Origin: a virus
Strand: one strand, 5' to 3'
Virus record (IMG/VR): IMGVR_UViG_3300022752_000432
Location: 1 to 22,236 of that record
Length of the DNA stretch: 22,236 nucleotides
A program made the position numbers and the translations under genes. A model generated the notes under the pieces. The model saw nothing but the letters and a program-made list of their open reading frames with translations. It ran no database searches and was not told the origin of the DNA. The stretch's first letter is position 1. Each line of letters begins with the position of its first letter. Below are positions 14,049 through 20,518 of this stretch, piece after piece.

Positions 14049-14987
14049 ATGACAATCAAACAACTTTGGGCGGAGAAATACCGGCCACGTACTATCACCG
14101 ATTATGTCTTTGTCGATGACCATGTTAAATCACAAGTAGAGTATTGGATCAAAAGTCGCAGTATTCCGCATTTGTTATTTCATGGGTCATCAGGCACAGG
14201 TAAAACAACGTTAGCTAAAATATTAATTAATGAACTCGATATTGATCCAAATGATGTAATGATCAGTAACGGTAGTAAGGAAGGTCGAAAAATTGAATGG
14301 GTCGACCGACTAATTGGTTTTTGCCAAACTATGCCTCTTACCATAGGCGGGTTCAAGATTGTTTTAGTTGATGAAGCAGATTACCTAAACAAAGACAGTG
14401 TGCAACCGGCCATGCGTAATTTGATGGAAGAATTTTCTACATCAGTACGTTTTATTTTAACTTGTAATTATCCAAACAGGATTATTCCCCCGTTAAAAAG
14501 TCGCTGTCAAGAAATACACATTGACAAAACTAATAAAGAAGAATTTGCTTTGCGTATTGTCAACATAATGAGTCAAGAAGGCATCGACTTTGATCCAGAA
14601 AACTTGATGACTTACATTGATGCAACATATCCAGATTTACGCAAATGTCTTAATTTGCTACAGGCAAATAGCATAACTGGACAGTTAATCGATGCTCGCG
14701 AAACTGATCGGGGTGAAGCTGACTATAAACTAGAGGCAGTTAGTTTGTTCAAACGTGGACAAATACGTGCTGCTAGAGAACTAATATGCAGCCAAGTGCG
14801 CCCAGACGAAGTTGAGGACTTTTTTCGTTGGGCCTACGACAATCTAAACCTTTGGAGCGAGAGCCCCGACGGACAAGACCAAGCAATCGTAATTATTAGG
14901 AATGGCCTAGTTAGCCATACTAGCTGCGCCGATCCCGAAATTAACTTATCAGCAACTTTAGTTGAATTAACCACTATAAAGGACTAG
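14049..14987 (+). CDS. 44: Sliding clamp loader ATPase, T4 gp44-like
   Basis: A 312-residue AAA+ ATPase of the clamp-loader (RFC small subunit/gp44) type, which loads the ring clamp on primer-template DNA. It starts LWAEKYRPRTITDYV, the RFC box II-like sequence. Walker A is GSSGTGKT at residues 46-53, Walker B VLVDEAD at 105-111, sensor 1 TCN at 138-140, and the arginine-finger SRC motif at 151-153. The C-terminal 90 residues are a helical collar. Length agrees with T4 gp44 (319 aa). It has its own sigma70-type promoter. No recognisable gp62 follows, although gp62 is adjacent in T4; the small subunit may be elsewhere or too diverged. Assignment to the family is firm. Confidence 0.95.
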   Translation: MTIKQLWAEKYRPRTITDYVFVDDHVKSQVEYWIKSRSIPHLLFHGSSGTGKTTLAKILINELDIDPNDVMISNGSKEGRKIEWVDRLIGFCQTMPLTIGGFKIVLVDEADYLNKDSVQPAMRNLMEEFSTSVRFILTCNYPNRIIPPLKSRCQEIHIDKTNKEEFALRIVNIMSQEGIDFDPENLMTYIDATYPDLRKCLNLLQANSITGQLIDARETDRGEADYKLEAVSLFKRGQIRAARELICSQVRPDEVEDFFRWAYDNLNLWSESPDGQDQAIVIIRNGLVSHTSCADPEINLSATLVELTTIKD

Positions 14988-14988
14988 C

Positions 14989-15357
14989 ATGTTTCTAGTA
15001 GCATATTATTATCAAAAACCCAGTAACAACCGTGTGCGTACCAGCCGCGCCGGTTGGATGTTGCAACCTAATGCTGTTTCATATGATGAGCAGGTTGCAT
15101 TGACTACCAAAATTAAAAATAAAGACATGGCGATGGCCAAAGTTATTCTTGACTTGAGAGCACGCCGTGTGGTCAGGAACAGTTGGAACAAAGATACTGA
15201 TTATGAAAGTTTGTTTGAATACTATCAATCAAATTACCCGCAGTATAAAGAACTTATGAATTCCGTTAATACTGCTATGCTTAAAAAGCAAGAACGTACC
15301 CAAGCCATTGCGGTGCCAACCAGTGAAGTTAGGGTAGTCAACACTGCTACAACATAA
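14989..15357 (+). CDS. Conserved hypothetical phage protein after the clamp loader
   Basis: A 122-residue protein starting one base after the clamp loader stop. It begins MFLVAYYYQKPSNNRVRTSR, then GWMLQPNAVSYDEQVALTTK, a DMAMAKVILDLRARRVVRNSW segment, and YPQYKELM. The RAGWM...YDEQVxxT...AKVILDL...RVVxNSW...YPQY order is one I know from hypothetical proteins of marine T4-like phages; the function is unknown. Position would suggest the clamp loader small subunit gp62, but T4 gp62 (about 187 aa) shows no resemblance by eye, so I do not call it that. Its stop codon lies inside the next late promoter octamer. Confidence 0.75.
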   Translation: MFLVAYYYQKPSNNRVRTSRAGWMLQPNAVSYDEQVALTTKIKNKDMAMAKVILDLRARRVVRNSWNKDTDYESLFEYYQSNYPQYKELMNSVNTAMLKKQERTQAIAVPTSEVRVVNTATT

Positions 15358-15368
15358 ATATTTTTATG
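15353..15368 (+). promoter_or_regulatory. Late-type promoter CATAAATA at the start codon
   Basis: CATAAATA (seven of eight) at 15353-15360 puts +1 at about 15366, exactly the A of the next ATG, the same spacing as at 62-75, so a leaderless late mRNA is predicted. CATAAA (15353-15358) and TTTATG (15363-15368) are also inverted repeats around a four-base loop, which would place the ATG in a weak hairpin in any read-through transcript. Confidence 0.55.
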
Positions 15369-15611
15369 AATCCTGCCTTTTTAAAATTATTAAAAGCCGC
15401 TACCAAAAAACCTGTTGACCCCAATGCACCACCAAGGCCAACTCTCTTAGGGCAGGTAAAAGAGCTCAGACTAACACGAGAAGAACAAGAACGCACGACT
15501 CTTGAACTTACAGTGTTAAGGCATAGACTAGAGTACACTGAATCTAAGTGTAAACGGTTAGAGTCACAGTTGCGAGATCTTGAAAACTACGTGCGTAATT
15601 ATATAAAATAG
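15366..15611 (+). CDS. Small coiled-coil protein
   Basis: An 81-residue protein. The first 28 residues (MNPAFLKLLKAATKKPVDPNAPPRP) are basic and proline-rich; residues 30-80 are a continuous charged helix with hydrophobic residues at heptad-like spacing (LTREEQERTTLELTVLRHRL, then CKRLESQLRDLENYV), predicting a coiled coil. No family is recognised. No ribosome binding site precedes the ATG; the late octamer just upstream predicts that transcription starts at the ATG itself. It precedes the methyltransferase by four bases, so the two are probably co-translated late. A structural or assembly role is possible but unproven. Confidence 0.7.
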   Translation: MNPAFLKLLKAATKKPVDPNAPPRPTLLGQVKELRLTREEQERTTLELTVLRHRLEYTESKCKRLESQLRDLENYVRNYIK

Positions 15612-15615
15612 TAAC

Positions 15616-16329
15616 ATGAATATACATCGACTAAAAGACCGCTGGTCGCAGTGGTTAAAATATCCTCAACCTAATTGGTTGCAACGAACTTTACTAGGTC
15701 TCAAAACCGATAGCTTTGATCTAGATTTTACAGCTAGAAGATTAGCCGCAGAGTCTAGCGCCAACTACCTTGTTGAAAATATGCGTCAAGCCCAAAAGTT
15801 TGACACTGACTACGACTTACATGAAGCAGTCAGGGACTGGGTTACAATCGAAGGTCATCGCTTAGAATTTGGTGTGGCTACAGGAAGAACTATCAGGCAT
15901 TGGGCTAGATTGTGGCCTGACCATACCATTCACGGGTTTGACAGTTTTGAAGGTTTACCTGAAACTTGGTTATGGAATATACGTCGAGGGCACTTCAAGC
16001 AGCAGTTACCCGATGTTCCAGCTAATGTGCAACTACATGTGGGTTGGTTTAACCATACTTTACCTCGTTGGTCATTAACAGGTCCTGTGGCATTCTTACA
16101 CATAGACAGCGATCTATACTCTAGTGCTCAGTATGTGCTCGATTATCTAGCAGACCAAATCGTCCCGGGTACTGTGGTTGTTTTTGACGAATACTTCAAT
16201 TTTCCCGGTTGGCAGCAAGATGAATTTCGTGCTTGGCAGGAATTTGTTGCTCGAAAACAACTCAAATACGAATATTTAGGCTTTGTTAGCGGGCATCAAG
16301 AAGTTGCTGTCCGAGTCATTCATAAATAG
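15616..16329 (+). CDS. TylF/macrocin O-methyltransferase-like protein
   Basis: A 237-residue class I SAM-dependent methyltransferase of the TylF/MycF (macrocin O-methyltransferase) type. Visible motifs are LEFGVATGRTIRHWA (residues 83-97, SAM-binding motif I), HGFDSFEGLPETW (106-118, the acidic loop typical of this family), LHIDSDLYSSAQYVLDYL (161-178, metal-binding Asp region) and VVVFDEYFNFPGW (187-199). TylF enzymes methylate sugar hydroxyls, so the substrate may be a glycan on the virion or the host surface; this is inferred. The first 35 residues are basic and look like an extra N-terminal segment. It follows the coiled-coil gene by four bases without a Shine-Dalgarno sequence, suggesting translational coupling. 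Related genes occur in other marine phages. Confidence 0.88.
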   Translation: MNIHRLKDRWSQWLKYPQPNWLQRTLLGLKTDSFDLDFTARRLAAESSANYLVENMRQAQKFDTDYDLHEAVRDWVTIEGHRLEFGVATGRTIRHWARLWPDHTIHGFDSFEGLPETWLWNIRRGHFKQQLPDVPANVQLHVGWFNHTLPRWSLTGPVAFLHIDSDLYSSAQYVLDYLADQIVPGTVVVFDEYFNFPGWQQDEFRAWQEFVARKQLKYEYLGFVSGHQEVAVRVIHK

Positions 16330-16330
16330 G

Positions 16331-16359
16331 TTGACCACCAGTACGATATTTGCTACAGT
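16331..16359 (+). promoter_or_regulatory. Sigma70-type promoter for the ParB-like/HNH operon
   Basis: TTGACC at 16331-16336, a 17-base spacer and TACAGT at 16354-16359 (five of six and four of six). It starts two bases after the methyltransferase stop, in a 109-base noncoding gap. The -10 lies inside an inverted repeat, so an operator or structural control is possible. Confidence 0.6.
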
Positions 16360-16389
16360 AGAACTGTAGCTTGCATGGGGCGAGCTACA
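16353..16389 (+). promoter_or_regulatory. Two overlapping, mutually exclusive hairpins in the leader
   Basis: CTACAGT (16353-16359) and ACTGTAG (16363-16369) form a perfect 7-bp palindrome with a 3-base loop over the -10. TGTAGCT (16365-16371) and AGCTACA (16383-16389) form a second perfect 7-bp stem with an 11-base loop. They share TGTAG, so only one can form. From the predicted +1 near 16366 only the second would be in the mRNA, at its very 5' end; the first is better read as DNA operator. Confidence 0.55.
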
Positions 16390-16438
16390 AAATAACACGG
16401 AAAATAAAGTCCCTGTTAACTACAATTTGGAGAGTAAC

Positions 16439-17632
16439 ATGTCGTACGCATCTACAGTAAACGCAAAATTCAGAAATTCAACTAACAACTTTCAGGATCT
16501 TAAAGAGCGTTTTAATAATGCCTTAACTAGCCTTCCGTTACCTGTTCAACAGCTATATAGGTCCCGCCTAAAACAAGAACTAATCCAGTTTCAAAAGAAT
16601 AATACTAAATTTACAAAATTTAGTGATATGCCTTTGTGCCAGGCTCAAGTGTCTACCCTTAGTCAAATCTTGATAGATAGTACCATGCAACGGGCATTGA
16701 ATCTAAATTGGGTTTTCTATATTTTAGGAAAGTTCCGCGCCACTCAAGCCATGCCAATTCAGGTTTACCGTGTTGTACCCGGTGGCAACCTTGCACATCT
16801 CAACGCCGGTGAATTTTACGCTAGTTGGGAGGGGCAACATACAGCAGTTACATTCTTTTTAATAGCTACAATGGTCTTTAACGAAGACCCTGCTAAAGTT
16901 CACGTACCTGTGGTAATTTATGATGTTAGTACCAAGGCCGAGATACGTGATAACTTTATTAAGTGCAACACCGAAGAAGGTAAGAAATTACTCGACGACA
17001 TTGACATTGTTCAACAAAAGATCTATGGTGTTCGCATTGACAACAGCCAAGATCCTGCTTGGTTAGAAGTAGAGAAGAAGCAACAGTTTCTTGAGGAAGC
17101 TGGCTTGTTTCTTACTGATAGTAAGTTCGGTGATGCCCATCAGCCCGGCGCTGTGACTCGTGTTAAAGATATCATGAGTGACAAAATGCCTGTAGAAGTT
17201 GTACGCCAATTTTGCCTTTATGCTCAATATATCATGAGCACTAATCCTAGGCCAATTAATACTAAGGAGGCGCCCATCATACTAGGTTTCCTTAAAATGG
17301 CTGCTACCGGCAATATCATCTATTCAGACGATGAAATCGTCAGCCTAGCTAGGTTGTGTACTCGATTGTTTGACGCAGACTTTGACAGCGAAGGTGCTTT
17401 TTGGGCTCAGTTAGAGACCGCATACTTTAACTGGTGGGAATCGTTCTACGAGAACGTAGACGAAAGTGTTCGCCCTGAGCGCCCGCGCATGAACAAGGAC
17501 TGGGTACAAGGTGGAACATTTTTCTGGCACCAACTTAAAAAGTCTTGGACTGACGATGATGGTAATGCTATGCGTATGCCCAGGTTGAATATTAATACAC
17601 AATTCATTCCAAGTAGAAAGGACTTGTTCTAA
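16439..17632 (+). CDS. ParB/DGQHR-like domain protein
   Basis: A 397-residue protein. ATG 16439 is chosen because GGAG lies six bases before it; an in-frame TTG at 16427 is less likely. Around residues 100-200 it has YRVVPGGNLAHLNAGEFYAS, then WEGQHTAV and HVPVVIYDVSTKAEIRDNFIKCNTEE. The order of an E/D-G-Q-H motif, a VPVxI strand and a helix with N-T resembles DGQHR/DndB and ParB-type domains, where D-G-Q-H-R lies in the nucleotide-binding or nuclease region. Here Arg is replaced by Thr (EGQHTA). The C-terminal 200 residues are helical with many aromatic residues (FNWWESFYENV). Function is unknown; DNA binding or nucleotide hydrolysis is inferred from weak similarity. It lies two bases before the HNH-like gene. 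Confidence 0.6.
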   Translation: MSYASTVNAKFRNSTNNFQDLKERFNNALTSLPLPVQQLYRSRLKQELIQFQKNNTKFTKFSDMPLCQAQVSTLSQILIDSTMQRALNLNWVFYILGKFRATQAMPIQVYRVVPGGNLAHLNAGEFYASWEGQHTAVTFFLIATMVFNEDPAKVHVPVVIYDVSTKAEIRDNFIKCNTEEGKKLLDDIDIVQQKIYGVRIDNSQDPAWLEVEKKQQFLEEAGLFLTDSKFGDAHQPGAVTRVKDIMSDKMPVEVVRQFCLYAQYIMSTNPRPINTKEAPIILGFLKMAATGNIIYSDDEIVSLARLCTRLFDADFDSEGAFWAQLETAYFNWWESFYENVDESVRPERPRMNKDWVQGGTFFWHQLKKSWTDDDGNAMRMPRLNINTQFIPSRKDLF

Positions 17633-17633
17633 C

Positions 17634-18194
17634 ATGGACTTGAAACTGCTGGAATCTAATGTCAGCAGTTTCGTACACCCCGACTACGGTCGGGTTGTAC
17701 GAGATGGTGCTGCTTATGTTGCATCTGAAAGATTTACTCGTAGGGGCCTCGGTGTGTGTCTTAAACTCTACAGGAAACTAGAAAGGCTAGACCAAACTGC
17801 TAGATTACTTAGAGATGTCATTGACTTCTTGTTACGTAGATATCACGGGTACGCAATTAAGGAAAGAATCAAAGCTCATTATCGTGACCAAAGCCTTAAG
17901 CCCAACGATAAAACTGATTTTGAACATGTGATTCCAGCAAGTATTCTTACAGCTCTATTAATACAGAATAAAATATCGATTAGCCTTGCTATGAATCCGC
18001 CTACGTGTCTTGTTAAAAAGCAGCATCATAGACAGCTTCAAAAACAGGGTTATGGAAATCGTACACCAAGTGTGTGGTGGTTCTGGCAACGGTACGAGCT
18101 CCTAGGCATTAAGATTGAAACGCACGACGGTACACCAGTGGATTTCAAATCCTGGAATTTAGGAACTCATGTAACTTATTTTAAAATCAATTAA
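17634..18194 (+). CDS. HNH-like endonuclease
   Basis: A 186-residue basic protein. Residues 98-105 (DFEHVIPA) and 121-138 (NPPTCLVKKQHHRQLQKQ) give the H...N...H order of an HNH/beta-beta-alpha-metal site: His in the EHxxP motif, then Asn, then one of the two adjacent His residues. The upstream part is helical and Arg-rich and may bind DNA. The C-terminal part has an aromatic run (VWWFWQRYELLGI). It starts two bases after the stop of the ParB/DGQHR-like gene and is probably co-expressed from 16331. Proteins with this EHVxPxxxL...NxPxxxxxKxxH layout occur in other phages as putative HNH nucleases. It could be a homing-type nuclease, but it lies in an operon rather than in an intron. The fold assignment is moderately sure; activity is not shown. 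Confidence 0.65.
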   Translation: MDLKLLESNVSSFVHPDYGRVVRDGAAYVASERFTRRGLGVCLKLYRKLERLDQTARLLRDVIDFLLRRYHGYAIKERIKAHYRDQSLKPNDKTDFEHVIPASILTALLIQNKISISLAMNPPTCLVKKQHHRQLQKQGYGNRTPSVWWFWQRYELLGIKIETHDGTPVDFKSWNLGTHVTYFKIN

Positions 18195-18204
18195 GGAAAT
18201 ACAA

Positions 18205-18417
18205 ATGCCTTATACTACAGTGGAAGTAGAAGTTAATTTAGATGATTTTGAAACCGAAGATCTAATCAAAGAGCTTGAACGTAGATCAGGCAAAACCGAA
18301 TTGCCCGGTGAGGTAAGAAAAATCTTGTCTCAAATTCATCAAGCAAGATTGACCGGACTTCCTTGGGAAGACGACCTAGATCGCTTCCTCAAGGATGTGT
18401 TAGGGCGTGCTATTTAA
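18205..18417 (+). CDS. Small acidic hypothetical protein
   Basis: A 70-residue acidic protein with AAGGAA about eight bases upstream. It starts MPYTTVEVEVNLDDFETEDL, a VEVEVNLDDF strand followed by helices. Small phage proteins with a VExxLDDF...EL start are familiar, but I cannot name a function. It is third in the ParB-like/HNH group and convergent with phoH; the two genes share the four bases TTAA, each stop using three of them. An inhibitor or partner of the nuclease is only a guess from position. Confidence 0.65.
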   Translation: MPYTTVEVEVNLDDFETEDLIKELERRSGKTELPGEVRKILSQIHQARLTGLPWEDDLDRFLKDVLGRAI

Positions 18418-19208
18418 TCTTCACCGTATAATTTTAATACTTCCGTAACAGTTGGGTGGCGTTGAACATCACGCCGCCCAAAGTCCACACTTGCAATATT
18501 TGAGCTGCCAGCGTCACGTAACCTATCTAAAAAGTCACGTAGACCATTATCGTTTTTAAACTTACGATCTTGCTGGTTCAAGTCTCCAGTAATAATGAGT
18601 TTAGACCCTTCGCTTAGACGTGTAAGAACCATCTTCATCTGGTTGGTTGTTGCGTTTTGGGCCTCATCAAAGATGATCCAGCTACGCTTAAAATTGCGTC
18701 CTCTCATATATGCTAGTGGAGCGATCTCTATAGTTTGTTCTTCTAGCATACGTGCGATATCGCGGGTCGTATAATACTCCATTACAACATCCATAATAGG
18801 TCTTGTCCAAGGCTCCATCTTTTGGTTTAATGTGCCAGGTAAAAACCCATGCTGCTCATCATCTACGCCAACTGCGGGTCTAGTCACAACTATACGTTCT
18901 ACTGTACCTTCTTTGTAGGCTTTAAGAGCAGCCATTACTGCTAGCATAGTTTTACCAGTTCCAGCCGGGCCAGTGGCAAATACTATGTGTTTAGAAGAAT
19001 CAGTTAGTAAGTCTATATATTCCTCCTGTTTTACCGTTTTAGGTAACAAAACTACTGATTTTTTGCGTTTTTGTACATAATCATCGATACCAATTACTTG
19101 TGCGGCGCGAGTATCTAAATTACGATCGCGACCATGTTGAGATTTACGTCTTGCTGACAAATCTAATTCTCCTATTTTGTGAACTTTTTTTGATGTCATT
19201 TTGTGCAT
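18414..19208 (-). CDS. phoH: PhoH-like ATPase
   Basis: A PhoH-family P-loop protein of 264 residues from ATG 19208. Near mature residue 80 is Walker A (GPAGTGKT), then IVVTRPAVGVDDEQHGFLPG, a family signature, AYMRGRNFKRSWIIFDEAQN with Walker B, and TGDLNQQD. The frame extends to 19250, but the 14 extra residues are unlike the family and AAGGTGG stands eight bases before ATG 19208, so that start is preferred. In bacteria phoH belongs to the phosphate regulon and PhoH domains are linked to RNA metabolism; in phages its role is unsettled, and it is a common marine phage gene. It is the only minus-strand gene in the right half of the window. The ribosome binding site lies partly in the loop of a small hairpin. 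Confidence 0.92.
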   Translation of the reverse strand: MHKMTSKKVHKIGELDLSARRKSQHGRDRNLDTRAAQVIGIDDYVQKRKKSVVLLPKTVKQEEYIDLLTDSSKHIVFATGPAGTGKTMLAVMAALKAYKEGTVERIVVTRPAVGVDDEQHGFLPGTLNQKMEPWTRPIMDVVMEYYTTRDIARMLEEQTIEIAPLAYMRGRNFKRSWIIFDEAQNATTNQMKMVLTRLSEGSKLIITGDLNQQDRKFKNDNGLRDFLDRLRDAGSSNIASVDFGRRDVQRHPTVTEVLKLYGED

Positions 19209-19210
19209 TT

Positions 19211-19233
19211 TGTACACCACCTTATTGTGTACA
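19211..19233 (-). promoter_or_regulatory. Hairpin displaying the phoH ribosome binding site
   Basis: On the minus strand TGTACAC (19233-19227) and GTGTACA (19217-19211) are a perfect 7-bp inverted repeat around a 9-base loop AATAAGGTG that carries most of the Shine-Dalgarno sequence. The stem ends two bases before ATG 19208. It could modulate translation or be a protein-binding site. Confidence 0.45.
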
Positions 19234-19338
19234 CAGGTATTTAAAATCATGAGGCATGGACTTTTGCGTGTAGTTAAAATTCTATAAACTGGACTAAGTA
19301 TTTTTCTGTGCGTTCAAAAATCGTAAAGGGCAAATATC

Positions 19339-19355
19339 CATAAATACCATAAATA
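19339..19355 (+). promoter_or_regulatory. Tandem late-type promoter octamers CATAAATA
   Basis: Two copies of CATAAATA (seven of eight matches to the T4 late octamer) at 19339-19346 and 19348-19355, nine bases apart, in the 120-base gap between the divergent phoH and 19372 genes. The second predicts +1 near 19361 and an 11-base leader. They would serve the whole late operon down to the holin. Confidence 0.65.
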
Positions 19356-19371
19356 CAATACGGATACGATC

Positions 19372-19965
19372 ATGCCCGCAAATATTAAAGACGTTTTAGA
19401 TAATATAAAAAATTTGTACGTGACCGAAAACACGTTAGAAACTCTCATGGATTTTGAACGTGTTCTAGATGAATTAGATACTTACGTATACAAAAACTGG
19501 ATCAAGGGCGAACTTGTTGAAGGGCCACTTTATGAAAAGTACTTTGTTACCTGTACTTTTATGTATCCAGAACGAATGATGCCAGACCCAAGAGGCGGCG
19601 AACGCCTATTAGATTACAATATACGCATACGCTATAAAAAAACAGAGTTTGAATATCCTGTAGAAGTTGAAACGCCTGACGATTACCGCCCAGGCACAAA
19701 GATGCCTAAAATGGTTACCAAACCGGTTTGGTTAGTTGAAATTACTATACCAAAACAACTAATGCGTGAAATTCATCGAGGCAGCGTTAGTTTAGAATCC
19801 GACACCATAGACTTAGAAGATATCAAGCAAAGTTATGAAACTGGTCTAGATGATGATGTATATAAGCAAGACGAAAGTGAACAAGATCGTCAAGAAAAAC
19901 AATTAGGAAATCCAGCAAATGCAGCACAACCGGCACAACCAATACCACAACCAGCAGCTTTCTGA
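19372..19965 (+). CDS. Conserved hypothetical phage protein, first of the late operon
   Basis: A 197-residue protein starting MPANIKDVLDNIKNLYVTEN. Residues 25-45 (LMDFERVLDELDTYVYKNW) are helical, followed by a beta-rich region with VTCTFMYPERMMPDPRGGER, DYRPGTKMPKM and VWLVEITIPKQLM; the last 45 residues are acidic and then Pro/Ala/Gln-rich, likely disordered. The order LDFERVLDELD...GPxxxxYxVTCTFMxP...MPDPRG...DYRPGTK...PKQL is one I recognise from hypothetical proteins of marine and freshwater T4-like phages. A virion-associated function is plausible from the late promoter and the neighbours, not demonstrated. The weak GGA before the ATG is the only ribosome binding site candidate. Its end overlaps the next gene by 47 bases in another frame. 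Confidence 0.8.
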   Translation: MPANIKDVLDNIKNLYVTENTLETLMDFERVLDELDTYVYKNWIKGELVEGPLYEKYFVTCTFMYPERMMPDPRGGERLLDYNIRIRYKKTEFEYPVEVETPDDYRPGTKMPKMVTKPVWLVEITIPKQLMREIHRGSVSLESDTIDLEDIKQSYETGLDDDVYKQDESEQDRQEKQLGNPANAAQPAQPIPQPAAF

Positions 19966-20500
19966 GGGTTTAGAAGCTGGTGATCTAGCTCATTTAGTCG
20001 ATAACACAATCACTATCGACGAATATAAGAGCAAGATGGGGTCAGATGATGAAATATGTGTTATTGCCTTTAAAGTGCAAGGTAAAGATCCTGCACGGGA
20101 TTTAGTTAGTTTTATTGAAAAAAGTTACGACTGGGTGCTAGACGCCGACGCTAGCTCAGGTGAATTAGATGATGGTAGCTATCTAGTGTTTGTAGAAATT
20201 GATCGCGAAGCAGACATGATAGCTAACTTAACCACTATGTTTGGCGATCTAGAAAGACTCACTAGCGTAAAATTCGCCGATTGGCGTGCCAAAACAGTTA
20301 AACCTAATCAAGAAGGCGACATAAGCGCAGAATCATTGCGTAGAATGATCCCAACAAGTCCTTCAGAATATCGCCAACGTACAAGGAAAATGGTTGACGA
20401 TATAGACAAACTTAAGATTTCTGCAGGTCTAGACGTAAATACTAAAGCACCAAAAAATGATTTAACAGACAGTTTAAAAAGAGCTGCCGGTATTATTTAA
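19919..20500 (+). CDS. Conserved hypothetical phage protein, overlapping start
   Basis: A 193-residue acidic protein. The ATG at 19919 lies inside the previous gene, and no other start codon occurs in this frame until residue 40; AGGA stands about 12 bases upstream. The first 15 residues (His/Gln/Asn-rich) are the other-frame reading of the Gln/Pro-rich tail of the upstream gene. From LSEGLEAGDLAHLVDNTITIDEYKSKMG onward conserved-looking text follows: DDEICVIAFKVQGKDPARDL, FIEKSYDWVLDADASSGELD, a VFVEID strand, and near the end VNTKAPKNDLTDSLKRAAGI. This layout is familiar from the gene paired with the preceding one in marine T4-like phages. No catalytic motif is seen. Coupling by overlap suggests the two products are made in step and may interact. 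Confidence 0.8.
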   Translation: MQHNRHNQYHNQQLSEGLEAGDLAHLVDNTITIDEYKSKMGSDDEICVIAFKVQGKDPARDLVSFIEKSYDWVLDADASSGELDDGSYLVFVEIDREADMIANLTTMFGDLERLTSVKFADWRAKTVKPNQEGDISAESLRRMIPTSPSEYRQRTRKMVDDIDKLKISAGLDVNTKAPKNDLTDSLKRAAGII

Positions 20501-20518
20501 CATTAAGAGGTATCAATT

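Noticed and set aside
14989-15357. Calling this gene the clamp loader small subunit gp62
   Set aside because: Position fits, but length and sequence do not resemble T4 gp62 by eye.
16321-16328. CATAAATA as a late promoter for the ParB-like gene
   Set aside because: It falls in the last codons of the methyltransferase (His-Lys-stop), more than 100 bases before the next start. A better spaced sigma70-type promoter follows at once; it could still be active, but I cannot support it.
16427-16438. TTG 16427 as start of the ParB/DGQHR-like gene
   Set aside because: TTG GAG is itself part of the Shine-Dalgarno region of ATG 16439, which is correctly spaced.
19209-19250. ATG 19250 as start of phoH
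   Set aside because: The extra 14 residues do not look like the family, no ribosome binding site precedes 19250, and AAGGTGG is well placed for ATG 19208. An ATG at 19199 is also possible but farther from that site.
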